A DNA stretch of 64,000 bases from Amycolatopsis sp. NBRC 101858. GTDB lineage: Bacteria > Actinomycetota > Actinomycetes > Mycobacteriales > Pseudonocardiaceae. Location: the NCBI RefSeq assembly GCF_030269325.1, contig NZ_BSTD01000007.1, positions 744,001 to 808,000 on the forward strand, written 5' to 3'. Made by a program: the position numbers and the translations under genes. The notes under the pieces are model-generated. The model saw nothing but the letters and a program-made list of their open reading frames with translations, did no database searches and was not told the origin of the DNA. Positions 15,805 to 23,773 of this stretch are shown here, piece after piece. Each line of letters begins with the position of its first letter. Position 1 is the stretch's first letter.

Positions 15805-17403
15805 TTGCAAACTCGAAGAAAACTGTCCGCGGTCATCACCGCGCTGGCGGTGGCGGCGGCGACGACGCTGGGGGGCGGCGCCACCCCGGCCGCGGCCTCC
15901 GGCCCCGCGCTCCTCCCACTGTCCATCACGAACAACACCGGTCGCGCGGACGCGGTTCACCTCTACGTCCTCGGTGTCGACCTGACCAGCGGCAAGCTGG
16001 GGTACGTCAACGCCGGCGGCACCTTCACCGCCTGGGGCCCCGGCGGCACTCCCCCGGTTCCGGCACCCGACGTCTCCATCGCCGGCCCGGGCAACGGCGG
16101 CACCACGACCATCCAGGTGCCCCGCGGCGTCTCCGGACGCGTTTACTTCTCCCTCGGCGAGCGCCTGAAGTTCTTCCTCGCTCCAGGTGGTCTGGTCCAG
16201 CCCGCGCCCTGGGCGGGTGGCGACGCCAACCGCGACATCCTGTTCGACTGGAGCGAGTTCACCTACAACGACGCCGGTCTCTGGCTGAACAGCTCCCAAG
16301 TGGACATGTTCGCCGTGCCCCACACCGTGGGCGTCACCACCGGATCCGGCGCCGTGAAGTCGACCGGCACGCTGGTCCCCGGCGGCCGCGACAACGTCAT
16401 CAACGGCATCAAGGCCCAGCCCGGCTGGGCGGGCTCCGTCCAGACCCGCTCGGACGGCACGGTGCTGCGCGTCCTGGCCCCGGGGAAGGCGGCCGACGCC
16501 GGGCAGCTCGGCGGCAGCTACCTCGACCCGTACATCTCCTCGGCGTGGAACGCCTACACCGGCAAGACACTGACCGTCGTCCCGTTCGCCGACCAGCCGA
16601 ACACCAAGTACTTCGGCCGCACCTCGGGCAGCGTCATGAACATCACCGACGGCTCCGGCCGGCAGGTGGCATCGTTCGCCAAGCCCAGCTCGGCGAACGT
16701 CTGGGGCTGCGACGGTGCTCTCGGCGCCCCCAACGACCAGGTCGTCGGCCCGATCGCCCGCACGCTGTGCGCCGCGCTCAACCGCGGCACGCTGGGCACG
16801 ATCGACACGCAGCCGGGCGGCGCCGGCGCCGACTTCTACCGGAGCAACCCGACCAACCAGTACGCGAAGCTGGTGCACGGGAACATGGCCGACGGCAAGG
16901 CCTACGCGTTCGCGTTCGACGACGTCGGCAACTTCGAGTCCCTGGTGAACGACGGCAGCCCCCGGGCCGCGAGCATCACCCTGAACAGCTTCACCGGTGG
17001 CGGCGGTGGCGTCCCCACCTCCGGCACGAGGCTCATCAGCGACTGGAACGGCAAATGCATCGACGTGCCGAAGCGCAACTTCGCGGACGGCGTCCAGCTG
17101 CAGACGTTCTTCTGCAACAGCACCGTCGCGCAGGACTGGACGTTCACCGGTGACACGCTGAGGGTCCCGAACAACATGTGCATGGACGTCGCCTGGGGTT
17201 CCCGCGACAGGGGCGCGGCGATCCAGATCGCCACGTGCAGCGGCAACCCGGCCCAGCAGTTCGTCCTGACCGCGGCCGGCGACCTGGTCAACCCGCAGTC
17301 CGGCAAGTGCGTCGACATCAAGGCCTGGAACGGCGACGACCGAGCACCCCTGATCCTGTGGGACTGCACCGGTGGCGCGAACCAGAAGTGGCACCGAGGC
17401 TGA
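15805..17403 (+). CDS. Secreted GH64 beta-1,3-glucanase with C-terminal ricin-type lectin domain
   Basis: 532 residues from TTG 15805. The start is set by AAAGGAG at 15793-15799 and by the Sec signal peptide that follows (QTRRKLSAVITALAVAAA, cut near AAASG). Residues ~38-390 match GH64 laminaripentaose-producing glucanases; candidate catalytic residues are the Glu in DWSEFTYND (about 149) and the Asp in SQVDMFAVPH (about 166). The last ~130 residues are a ricin-B beta-trefoil with the QDWTF, QQFVL and QKWHRG motifs, probably a glucan-binding module. Monocistronic, with its own terminator. It probably attacks fungal or plant beta-1,3-glucan outside the cell. Confidence 0.92.
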   Translation: MQTRRKLSAVITALAVAAATTLGGGATPAAASGPALLPLSITNNTGRADAVHLYVLGVDLTSGKLGYVNAGGTFTAWGPGGTPPVPAPDVSIAGPGNGGTTTIQVPRGVSGRVYFSLGERLKFFLAPGGLVQPAPWAGGDANRDILFDWSEFTYNDAGLWLNSSQVDMFAVPHTVGVTTGSGAVKSTGTLVPGGRDNVINGIKAQPGWAGSVQTRSDGTVLRVLAPGKAADAGQLGGSYLDPYISSAWNAYTGKTLTVVPFADQPNTKYFGRTSGSVMNITDGSGRQVASFAKPSSANVWGCDGALGAPNDQVVGPIARTLCAALNRGTLGTIDTQPGGAGADFYRSNPTNQYAKLVHGNMADGKAYAFAFDDVGNFESLVNDGSPRAASITLNSFTGGGGGVPTSGTRLISDWNGKCIDVPKRNFADGVQLQTFFCNSTVAQDWTFTGDTLRVPNNMCMDVAWGSRDRGAAIQIATCSGNPAQQFVLTAAGDLVNPQSGKCVDIKAWNGDDRAPLILWDCTGGANQKWHRG

Positions 17404-17414
17404 TTCGTTGCTGT

Positions 17415-17457
17415 GGCGCGGTGTGGTGCCGGGTAGGCCCGGGCACCACACCGCGCC
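17415..17457 (+). terminator. Strong hairpin after the GH64 gene
   Basis: Two perfect 16-bp arms (17415-17430 and 17442-17457; ggcgcggtgtggtgcc and its complement) around an 11-base loop that can itself partly pair. It starts 12 bases after the GH64 stop. There is no U-tract, as usual in high-GC actinomycetes. It may also end the convergent gene whose stop lies at 17637. The remaining ~180 bp to that gene show no convincing feature. Confidence 0.8.
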
Positions 17458-17636
17458 CGAGCGCGGTAGGCCTTACCCGGCAACGGGTTCGAGCACGACG
17501 CCGGTGCAGACTCGGCGTTGGACAGGCTTGATACTCGGTGATGACCTGCCGGCCCACCCCAACCCGGTAGCCGCCCTCGGCGAACTGGTTCGGCTGGAAC
17601 GAGCAGGTGGAGCCTGCACCAGGTCGAGCTTTGGGG

Positions 17637-19775
17637 TCAACAACCGTCCTCACGCCGGCTCGGCGCTTGCCCGGGCAGTCCCACGCCCGCCACGTAGTCG
17701 ACTGTCGCCCGGCCGGCCGCGTAGTCGCCTGCGGAAGCATCGGCCAGGCCGAGGCCGATGGCTCCGGCCGGAGAGCTGACGATGACTCCGTTACTGCCTT
17801 GGCCGAAGTCGCCGGCCAAGCGCTCGTCGACGGAGTAGCCGGCGAACGCCTTCCGCAGCTGCGCGAGGGTGGACCCGACGCGAATCGCCCCAATTTGGGT
17901 GTGCAGCGCCTGGTCTCCGCCGAAGTTGCGGATAGCGAGGACACGCCCGGTCTTCGCCTCGACGCTGAAGCTGAGGTTTTCTCCGTCCTTCGCATACCGC
18001 ACGCACGACGGACTGGTCTGGTCGTAGGCATTGCCGGTGTCGACGTATCCCTGCGTCTTGAGGTCCCGAGCGGTCAGGCTCAGGGACAGCGCGCCGATCC
18101 CGTCGAATCGAACGGCGTGCGGGTCGTTTCGTGTGGCCAGAGCACGGATCTTTCCGGCGATCACGCCTGCGGCCTTCTTGTCCGCCCACCTTCCCGGCAC
18201 CGCTGCGGCGAGCTGGGTCAGGTAACCGGGGCCGCATTTGCTCAGCGGCCGGACGCCGGCTTCCGCGGCCGCGTCCCAGCCGGGAAACTGCCACAGTTCC
18301 TTCGATGTGTCCTGGAACTGGTCCTGCAACGCGACGTTCCGGTAGAGGGCGTCAGCGTCAGTGGTGGTGTTGCGGCAGGTCGGTGTCCATCCACCGAGCT
18401 GTTGGGGACGTCCATTCCCTCGGACACTGAGCGTCAACGGTCCTACGAGGGCGTTCTGCAACTGGTCGGTGACGTAGAAGGCAACCTCGGCGAAAGTCAG
18501 CGCCTTGATCGCCCCGGCGGCCTGGTACGCAAGCCGGTTGGCCTTGATCACCACCGCGTCACCAGTCGCACCGAGCTTCTTGATCGCGGCCAGTGACAGC
18601 TGCTCGAAGCGTTTGCCGAACTCGCTGTCGCCACGCCGGATCTCCTCGGCGCAACTGCCGATGGTGCCCAGGACCGTGCGCACGAACGCAGCCGGATCAC
18701 CAAGATCCGGCTGGGTGAGCAACTGCTTGCCGCCGCACTCATAGACAGCCTGGACGAACGCGGTAAGCAGCGGGTTCTCGAAGCCGCCAACGTTGACCTG
18801 GTCCATCGCGAACCGAACCACATCGGTGAACACGGTGGCCCGGGTGACCTTCGCGGTAGCTCCGATGACCACTTGGCCGGGCTCTGCGGGACGGTCTATC
18901 CCGACAGCCACCTCGGTCAGCGGTGGCAGCAGGTAGGACGTCTTACTGTCGAACACGGCCCGCGCCGCGTCGTAAACGGCCGCCGCGACGCCATGGCCAG
19001 GTGGCCCCGGCCAGGTCCACGCCCAATTCTGGTTACCGGAGGACATGGTCAGCTGCTGTGTGAAGGGCCGGTTGTTGACAACACGGATGGTGACGAGGTC
19101 GTCGTGGTCGGGTTCGAAGCAAACCCGGATGGCCGCGGCCGGGGTTCCCTCGTCGGGATCGACCACGCCGCGGACCCACGACGTCAGCGCGGCTCCTCCG
19201 CACTTCGGGCCGTCCTTGCGGGCTCCGGTGATCTCACCGACTTTCTGCCCGACGTTCGCGACCCAGTCCCAGAAGGAGAATTCGGCCAGCTCGGCAGTCA
19301 GAACACCGCCCTCGATCCGGAACGGCTGGTCGAGCCGCGGCTCCCATGCGCGGGCCTGCTCACTCCAGTGGACCAGGACAAGCGAGGCGCGCTGGACGTC
19401 GGACATCGCCGGCAGTGTCCACCGCACGATCACCGGCTTCCGCAACGGCGCGTCGTGCTGGACGTTGACCGGCTGTCCGTAGAGCTCCGCAGGCTGCCGG
19501 TCGATCTGCGCGACCTGGGGGACGTGGATCTCCGTCCCTGCGGTGACCAAACCCGCAGGGACGGTCACCTGCGCCGCGCCGACCTGTACGGAAGCACCCT
19601 CGGCTCCGACCGCGGTGTTCTTCTCGAGAATCTTCGGAGCTGGATCGGGGACAGCGAAGGGCGACACCGCGGCCCCCTCGGACACCATCGGAGACGATGG
19701 AGCTTTCTCGCTCGTGCAGCCCGCCAGTACGGCGAACACGACAAGCAAGAACACCAGCCGGGGCCGAGTGTGCAT
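17637..19775 (-). CDS. Large uncharacterised lipoprotein (712 aa)
   Basis: 712 residues. The signal peptide MHTRPRLVFLLVVFAVLAGC ends at lipobox LAGC, so a membrane-anchored outer-face protein is predicted. Residues ~55-90 (VTVPAGLVTAGTEIHV) resemble the beta-strand pattern of ZU5-like extracellular domains. The middle (300-480) is helical with paired Cys; the C-terminus is a beta domain (AIRVGSTLAQLRKAFAG) that ends in Cys. GGGAG precedes ATG 19775, 16 bases after the stop of the companion gene at 19792-21549, so the two form an operon. Both proteins share the order beta domain, Trp-rich SWW/FWDW turn, helical middle and C-terminal beta domain, so they may be distant paralogues acting together at the cell surface. 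No enzyme motif seen. Confidence 0.7.
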   Translation of the reverse strand: MHTRPRLVFLLVVFAVLAGCTSEKAPSSPMVSEGAAVSPFAVPDPAPKILEKNTAVGAEGASVQVGAAQVTVPAGLVTAGTEIHVPQVAQIDRQPAELYGQPVNVQHDAPLRKPVIVRWTLPAMSDVQRASLVLVHWSEQARAWEPRLDQPFRIEGGVLTAELAEFSFWDWVANVGQKVGEITGARKDGPKCGGAALTSWVRGVVDPDEGTPAAAIRVCFEPDHDDLVTIRVVNNRPFTQQLTMSSGNQNWAWTWPGPPGHGVAAAVYDAARAVFDSKTSYLLPPLTEVAVGIDRPAEPGQVVIGATAKVTRATVFTDVVRFAMDQVNVGGFENPLLTAFVQAVYECGGKQLLTQPDLGDPAAFVRTVLGTIGSCAEEIRRGDSEFGKRFEQLSLAAIKKLGATGDAVVIKANRLAYQAAGAIKALTFAEVAFYVTDQLQNALVGPLTLSVRGNGRPQQLGGWTPTCRNTTTDADALYRNVALQDQFQDTSKELWQFPGWDAAAEAGVRPLSKCGPGYLTQLAAAVPGRWADKKAAGVIAGKIRALATRNDPHAVRFDGIGALSLSLTARDLKTQGYVDTGNAYDQTSPSCVRYAKDGENLSFSVEAKTGRVLAIRNFGGDQALHTQIGAIRVGSTLAQLRKAFAGYSVDERLAGDFGQGSNGVIVSSPAGAIGLGLADASAGDYAAGRATVDYVAGVGLPGQAPSRREDGC

Positions 19776-19791
19776 GGTGGCTCCCTTCGCT

Positions 19792-21549
19792 TCAGCGGAC
19801 GACGACGAACTTGCCCCCGCGCCACGACCAGACCGTGGTTGCCCGGACGGTCGGGCAGCAGTGGGGGTCGGTCGGCGCGTAGGTCAACTCGGTCATCGTC
19901 AGCTGACCGCCGGCGTAGCTGAGCTTGTCCACCGCGGGCGCATACGTCTGCGGTTGTGCCTTCTGCGGCAGCAGGATTCCGAGTGAACGCAAGCCACCTG
20001 TCCCGGTCCCGGCGAGGACGACGACTTCCGCGTAGCTCGCGTTGCCGCCTTCCGGCGTGCACCCGACGGTGATCAACGCGTTCTCGGCACCGTCACCGTC
20101 GACGTCGGCTCTGAGGCTGGGTGCCTGCGGCAGCAGCTCCACGATCCACGAGCCGGCGTCCTTGGTCGGCACGGTCGCGGTGCCTGCCCGGAGCACGACC
20201 GGCGCGACGCTGTCGCACACACCAGCCGGCAACGTCGCGTTCGTGAAGTCTTTCTGAGCGACGGCCGTACCAGCACCACGGCTTACAGTCACCGTCTCCT
20301 TGTCCCGACCCTGCAGCAAGTCCCGCAAGGACTCGAATTGACCACGGAAGAAGTTCACCACCGGCCCGGCCACCATCACCGCAGCCAGGATGACGCCTCG
20401 CCAGCCGAACGCCGTTCCGAGAGCGTCCGGGCTGAAGCAAGCGGCGATGATGGCGCCGGAGTCGGAGCTGTCCTGTTTCACAGCGTCGGTGCACCCTGAC
20501 ACCTGCAGGATTTTTCCCGTGTACTCGGCAATTTTGTCGTACTCTTTCACCTTGATCGCGGCGTTGCTGATCGCGCCGGACTCAGCACCGTATCGGGTGA
20601 GGATGTTGACCAGCGTCGTCACCCCGAATTCGATTTGGTACAAGGACTCGGCCAACCCGTCGAACTCCGTGGTGAGGTTGAGGCTTCGGCCCTTCTCGAG
20701 CTGGACACCCAACGCCGCTTGGTCGAACGGCAGAAGCACCGTGCGCCTGTCGTTGGAGTACTGCTGGGCCAGCCACAGAAGACTGATCCTCCCCTTCGGT
20801 TTTTCGGTGACCGCGAAACCGTTGTGGTTGACCATGACCGGATAGCGGCGTTTGTCGACCACCCGCGCGATCGGTTTACCCGCCTCAAGCCCCAGGCACC
20901 AGTACAGGGGGTCGCTCCCCTTGGAGGTGATCGAGTACCCCTGGCCGCGAACCTCGTTCTCCCCTGCGCACTTCGGCTTCTCGGCCTCCGCCAGAGCTTC
21001 TCCGGTCAACCCGTCGAAGTTCTTCTTCAACTCGGCTACGACCGCGTCGGCGAGGTCACCGAAACTGCGGAACAGCGGGCTCCACCAGGACAAGTGGTTC
21101 GTCGAAACGTAGGCGAAGCCACCCTCCACCTTGGTCGGCGCAACGAGTTCCCAGCCATCGGCCTTCCCCGTCCGGTTCACGGCGACGACCACATCTGCGG
21201 AGTCGACCTGCCGATTCAGCGCGAACCGCAGAGTCGCAGGCCGTGCCAGGTCGCCGTCGGGAGTAACGTGCACAACGCCACTCAACGGCTGGGTCTCGGT
21301 GAACGGCGGCTTCACGACAGTTTCGTCGAAGACGGCCTTCAGCGCTTCAGGCGCGTCATCGGAGACACCGACACCGCTGCCGATGTCGCGAAACGTACCG
21401 CTTGCGACATCGGACGGCGCACTGCCCAGAGGCGTCCCGCTGCTGAACCACCGAACAACCGCACCGCCCGCCACCAGCGCGACGACCAGCACGGTGATCA
21501 GCACCGTGCGATTCCGGCGTCTGCTCGCTGTGGATCCTGACGGCGTCAC
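19792..21549 (-). CDS. Uncharacterised membrane-anchored extracellular protein (585 aa)
   Basis: 585 residues from GTG 21549 with AGGAGGG upstream. A basic N-terminus (SRRRNRTV) and one helix (about 14-34, VLITVLVVALVAGGAVV) anchor a large outside part. The N-terminal beta domain carries HLSWWSPLF; a helical middle has Cys pairs; residues ~440-585 form a beta domain with VDGDGAENALITVGC and the DPHCCP...VWSWRGG pattern. That pattern resembles the LppP/LprE-type domain of mycobacterial lipoproteins. First gene of a two-gene operon with the lipoprotein at 17637-19775. Function unknown; a cell-envelope sensing or scaffolding pair is one guess. Confidence 0.7.
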   Translation of the reverse strand: MTPSGSTASRRRNRTVLITVLVVALVAGGAVVRWFSSGTPLGSAPSDVASGTFRDIGSGVGVSDDAPEALKAVFDETVVKPPFTETQPLSGVVHVTPDGDLARPATLRFALNRQVDSADVVVAVNRTGKADGWELVAPTKVEGGFAYVSTNHLSWWSPLFRSFGDLADAVVAELKKNFDGLTGEALAEAEKPKCAGENEVRGQGYSITSKGSDPLYWCLGLEAGKPIARVVDKRRYPVMVNHNGFAVTEKPKGRISLLWLAQQYSNDRRTVLLPFDQAALGVQLEKGRSLNLTTEFDGLAESLYQIEFGVTTLVNILTRYGAESGAISNAAIKVKEYDKIAEYTGKILQVSGCTDAVKQDSSDSGAIIAACFSPDALGTAFGWRGVILAAVMVAGPVVNFFRGQFESLRDLLQGRDKETVTVSRGAGTAVAQKDFTNATLPAGVCDSVAPVVLRAGTATVPTKDAGSWIVELLPQAPSLRADVDGDGAENALITVGCTPEGGNASYAEVVVLAGTGTGGLRSLGILLPQKAQPQTYAPAVDKLSYAGGQLTMTELTYAPTDPHCCPTVRATTVWSWRGGKFVVVR

Positions 21550-21680
21550 AGGCCCTCCTATTCCTGAAGGCGACGGCGGTCAGACGTGCACCTCGACACG
21601 AAAGTCTCTTCGCGAGCGGCGACCGTTACGGCTCGCTCGCGTTGTGCAGCATCCGAAATCAGCCGGTGCGTGAAACTCGG

Positions 21681-21869
21681 TCACGATCCGAGTAACAAAT
21701 CGACGCCATGGACTTGCACGGACAGCCGGCAATGCGGGTACCGCAGCAGCTGAGCGAATGCGCCCCGCAGCTCTTCAAGGCTGCGGCGCCGAGCACCCAG
21801 TAGAGCGAGATATTCCTCGACCGACCAGGTGATCAGCGCGCCGGCGTGGGTGCGGTAGATCCCGAACGG
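21681..21869 (-). pseudogene. Start-less coding remnant (63 codons)
   Basis: In the ~350-bp gap between the 585-aa gene and the CGNR gene, one minus frame is open for 63 codons between a TGA at 21870-21872 and the TGA at 21681. It has protein-like composition (THAGALITWSVEEYLALLG, then LEELRGAFAQLLRYP) but no ATG or GTG near its beginning. It looks like the C-terminal end of a lost gene. I do not recognise the family. Confidence 0.35.
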
Positions 21870-21897
21870 TCACCGTGCTTGATGCTTCCGCAGAAGC

Positions 21898-22476
21898 TCA
21901 CTTTCGTGCGCGGGAGGCGTGCAGGTTGGCCAGGTTGCCGCAGGTCTTGGTGTCGTGCCAGACGCGGCTGCGGTTGGGTGAGGCGTCGTAGAAGCACACC
22001 CCGCAGGCCGGGGCGGCGCACGTCTTGAGCCGCGGCCAGGTCCCGGTGGTCTGCGCGAGCAGCACCTCGGCGAGGACCAGCGCGACCAGCCCACCCTCGT
22101 ACCGTGCCCGGCCGCCGGGGTCGAGGGCCAGCCGGACCTCCGCCGAATACCCAGGACCGGGCTCGTGTGCCGGTGGGGCGTCGATGTTCGGGGCGCTCGC
22201 GCGCAGCCGGACGCGCAGGTCTTCGCGCAACGTCCGCAGCGAAGGCAGCCCGCCCGGGGTGATTCCCGTTTCGGGCCGTGGAGCTCCGGTGTTCTCCGCC
22301 CACAGCCCGAGTACGGCCACGGCCCATCCGGTGGCGGTGGCGGGGTCGGCGAGCTGGTCGCGTCCGGGGTCGTCGCGATGGCCGGCCAATGTCGTGTTCA
22401 CCAGTTCCTGCACGAGCCGCAGCCCACCCGGCGCGACGCTGGTGCGGAACTGACCGATCTTCACTCCGGGATCCAC
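21898..22476 (-). CDS. CGNR zinc-finger domain protein
   Basis: 192 residues from GTG 22476 (an in-frame GTG at 22464 is possible). The N-terminal part is the ABATE-like ligand/stress domain. The C-terminus holds the treble-clef CGNR finger: Cys pair in CAAPACGVCFYD and Cys-Gly-Asn in TKTCGNLANLHA, with the final Arg of CGNR replaced by Leu. These proteins are presumed DNA-binding regulators. It is divergent from the NTF2-like gene and separated from it by a 33-bp inverted repeat, so autoregulation and control of that gene are plausible. Confidence 0.8.
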   Translation of the reverse strand: MDPGVKIGQFRTSVAPGGLRLVQELVNTTLAGHRDDPGRDQLADPATATGWAVAVLGLWAENTGAPRPETGITPGGLPSLRTLREDLRVRLRASAPNIDAPPAHEPGPGYSAEVRLALDPGGRARYEGGLVALVLAEVLLAQTTGTWPRLKTCAAPACGVCFYDASPNRSRVWHDTKTCGNLANLHASRARK

Positions 22477-22480
22477 ACGG

Positions 22481-22513
22481 TTGACAGAACCACCGCACGA
22501 GTGCTTCTGTCAA
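22481..22513. promoter_or_regulatory. Divergent promoter/operator between CGNR and NTF2-like genes
   Basis: ttgacagaa (22481-22489) and ttctgtcaa (22505-22513) form a perfect 9-bp inverted repeat around 15 bases. Each arm contains TTGACA read outward, a consensus -35 for one gene or the other. The symmetry suggests either two face-to-face promoters or one operator overlapping both. The likely binder is the CGNR protein. Confidence 0.6.
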
Positions 22514-22540
22514 GGGACACCCTTCCGGAAGGAGCTCCCC

Positions 22541-22963
22541 ATGCCCGACGATCCCTGGTTCCTGCGCGATCTCGCCCCGGACGTGCTGCTGGCCGGTTCG
22601 ATCATGAACGGCAGCCTGCGCGGCGCGGACGCCGTCGCCGAGCAGATCCGCACGGTCATCGGCTTCTACCGCGACTACACCCCGCGCTATCGCCTCGAGG
22701 TGGGCGATCGCACCGTGCAGGAGTACACCGCGACCGTCGACGGCCGGCCGATCACGGGCGTGGGCACGTTTCACGTCAACGAAGCCGGGCAGGTCGACGA
22801 AATCGTCGTCAACCACCGGCCGTTGTCGGCCCTGCTGACGCTCTCCCGCCTGTTGGGCGAGAGTGCGATCGGCGAGCGCGCCCGAGACGAGTTCTTCCAC
22901 GCCGACGGCCAGACCCACCAGGACCTCCTCGACCACGCGGACAAAGCCGGCCGGGAACTCTGA
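22541..22963 (+). CDS. NTF2/SnoaL-like small protein
   Basis: 140 residues from ATG 22541, with GGAAGGAG at 22527-22534. An earlier in-frame start at 22481 would sit inside the operator. The pattern of an N-terminal helix, then strands with RYRLEVGDRTVQEYTATVDGRPI, GVGTFHVNEAGQVDEIVVNHRPL fits the cone-shaped NTF2/SnoaL fold. The fold serves as ligand-binding pocket or small hydrolase/isomerase; no catalytic residue can be assigned. Probably controlled with or by the divergent CGNR regulator. Confidence 0.7.
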   Translation: MPDDPWFLRDLAPDVLLAGSIMNGSLRGADAVAEQIRTVIGFYRDYTPRYRLEVGDRTVQEYTATVDGRPITGVGTFHVNEAGQVDEIVVNHRPLSALLTLSRLLGESAIGERARDEFFHADGQTHQDLLDHADKAGREL

Positions 22964-22964
22964 C

Positions 22965-23140
22965 ACGAAGGTTCCCGTCGCCACGCCGATCGTCAGCTGG
23001 TGGATCTCGCTCGTGCCCTCGTAGGGCAGGACCGGCTCGAGGTCGTCGGCGTACCGCAGGACCGGGGACTCCAGGGTGATGCCCGAGCCACCCAGGACGG
23101 TCCGGGGCAATCTCGATCGCCTCGCGAACTTCAACCTCTT
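22965..23140 (-). pseudogene. Acyl-CoA dehydrogenase C-terminal remnant
   Basis: Minus-strand reading gives REAIEIA, then after a frame change RTVLGGSGITLESPVLRYAD and LPYEGTSEIHQLTIG. This is the conserved C-terminal end of acyl-CoA dehydrogenases (LGG.GI.....R..RD....YEGT..I). Only about 55 codons survive and at least one frameshift is present. It fills the gap between the NTF2-like gene and the MarR gene. The rest of the gene is absent, so a deletion has joined unrelated DNA here. Confidence 0.75.
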
Positions 23141-23212
23141 CCCAGCGAGCACCCCGCAGGGTTACAGTCAGCCTCGACGTTATTTCGGGTACCGGAACGT
23201 ACGGGGACCAAA

Positions 23213-23686
23213 GTGATCAACCGAGACACCGAAACCTTCGCCGAGCTGGGGCCGGAGGCATCCCTGGGCGAGGTCCTGCTCGCCCTCGGCGGGCGGCTGA
23301 CCCGGCTCCAGACGGAACTGCTGGCGGGTCTCGACCAACCGCTCACCATCCGGCAGTACCGGATCCTGTCCAGGGTCGGGAGCGGCCACACGTCGCTCAC
23401 CGCGCTGTGCAAGCTGGCGCACCGCAACCCGTCGACGATGTCCGAAAGCGTCGACAAGCTGGTCAACCAAGGCTTCCTGTCCCGTCGCCCGTCGGCCACG
23501 AGCCGGCGCACCATGCAGCTCGAACTCACCACCAAGGGGCTGAACGCCCGCGACACAGCGCGGCGCGCACTCGACAAGTTCACCGGCGAGCTCACCTCGA
23601 GCCTCACGCCCGATGTGCGCGAGCAGCTCCTGCCCGCGCTCTTCCAGCTCTACACCGACGCCCAGGGAAACCTGGACGACCGGTAA
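23213..23686 (+). CDS. MarR-family transcriptional regulator
   Basis: 157 residues from GTG 23213; longer frames run back through the acyl-CoA dehydrogenase remnant. The winged helix is clear: LTIRQYRILSRVGSG, LTALCKLAHRNPSTMSESVD (recognition helix) and the wing RRPSATSRRTMQLELTTKG. Flanking helices form the dimer interface. MarR proteins respond to aromatic or other small ligands. It stands immediately upstream of the MFS gene and the long catabolic island and is the natural candidate for its substrate-responsive repressor. An imperfect palindrome around 23175-23200 overlaps its promoter. Confidence 0.88.
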   Translation: MINRDTETFAELGPEASLGEVLLALGGRLTRLQTELLAGLDQPLTIRQYRILSRVGSGHTSLTALCKLAHRNPSTMSESVDKLVNQGFLSRRPSATSRRTMQLELTTKGLNARDTARRALDKFTGELTSSLTPDVREQLLPALFQLYTDAQGNLDDR

Positions 23687-23710
23687 CGCAAGAAGACCCA
23701 AGGGGGGTCC

Positions 23711-23729
23711 GCCGGCGCACGTCGCCGGC
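23711..23729 (+). terminator. Small hairpin between MarR and MFS genes
   Basis: gccggcg-cacgt-cgccggc, 7-bp arms and a 5-base loop, 25 bases after the MarR stop and ahead of the MFS Shine-Dalgarno. It may attenuate read-through into the island or stabilise an mRNA end. Weak evidence as a true terminator. Confidence 0.35.
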
Positions 23730-23773
23730 CGCAAGGCACAGGGTTGCACAAGCCACAAGGAGGTGGCCCCGTC

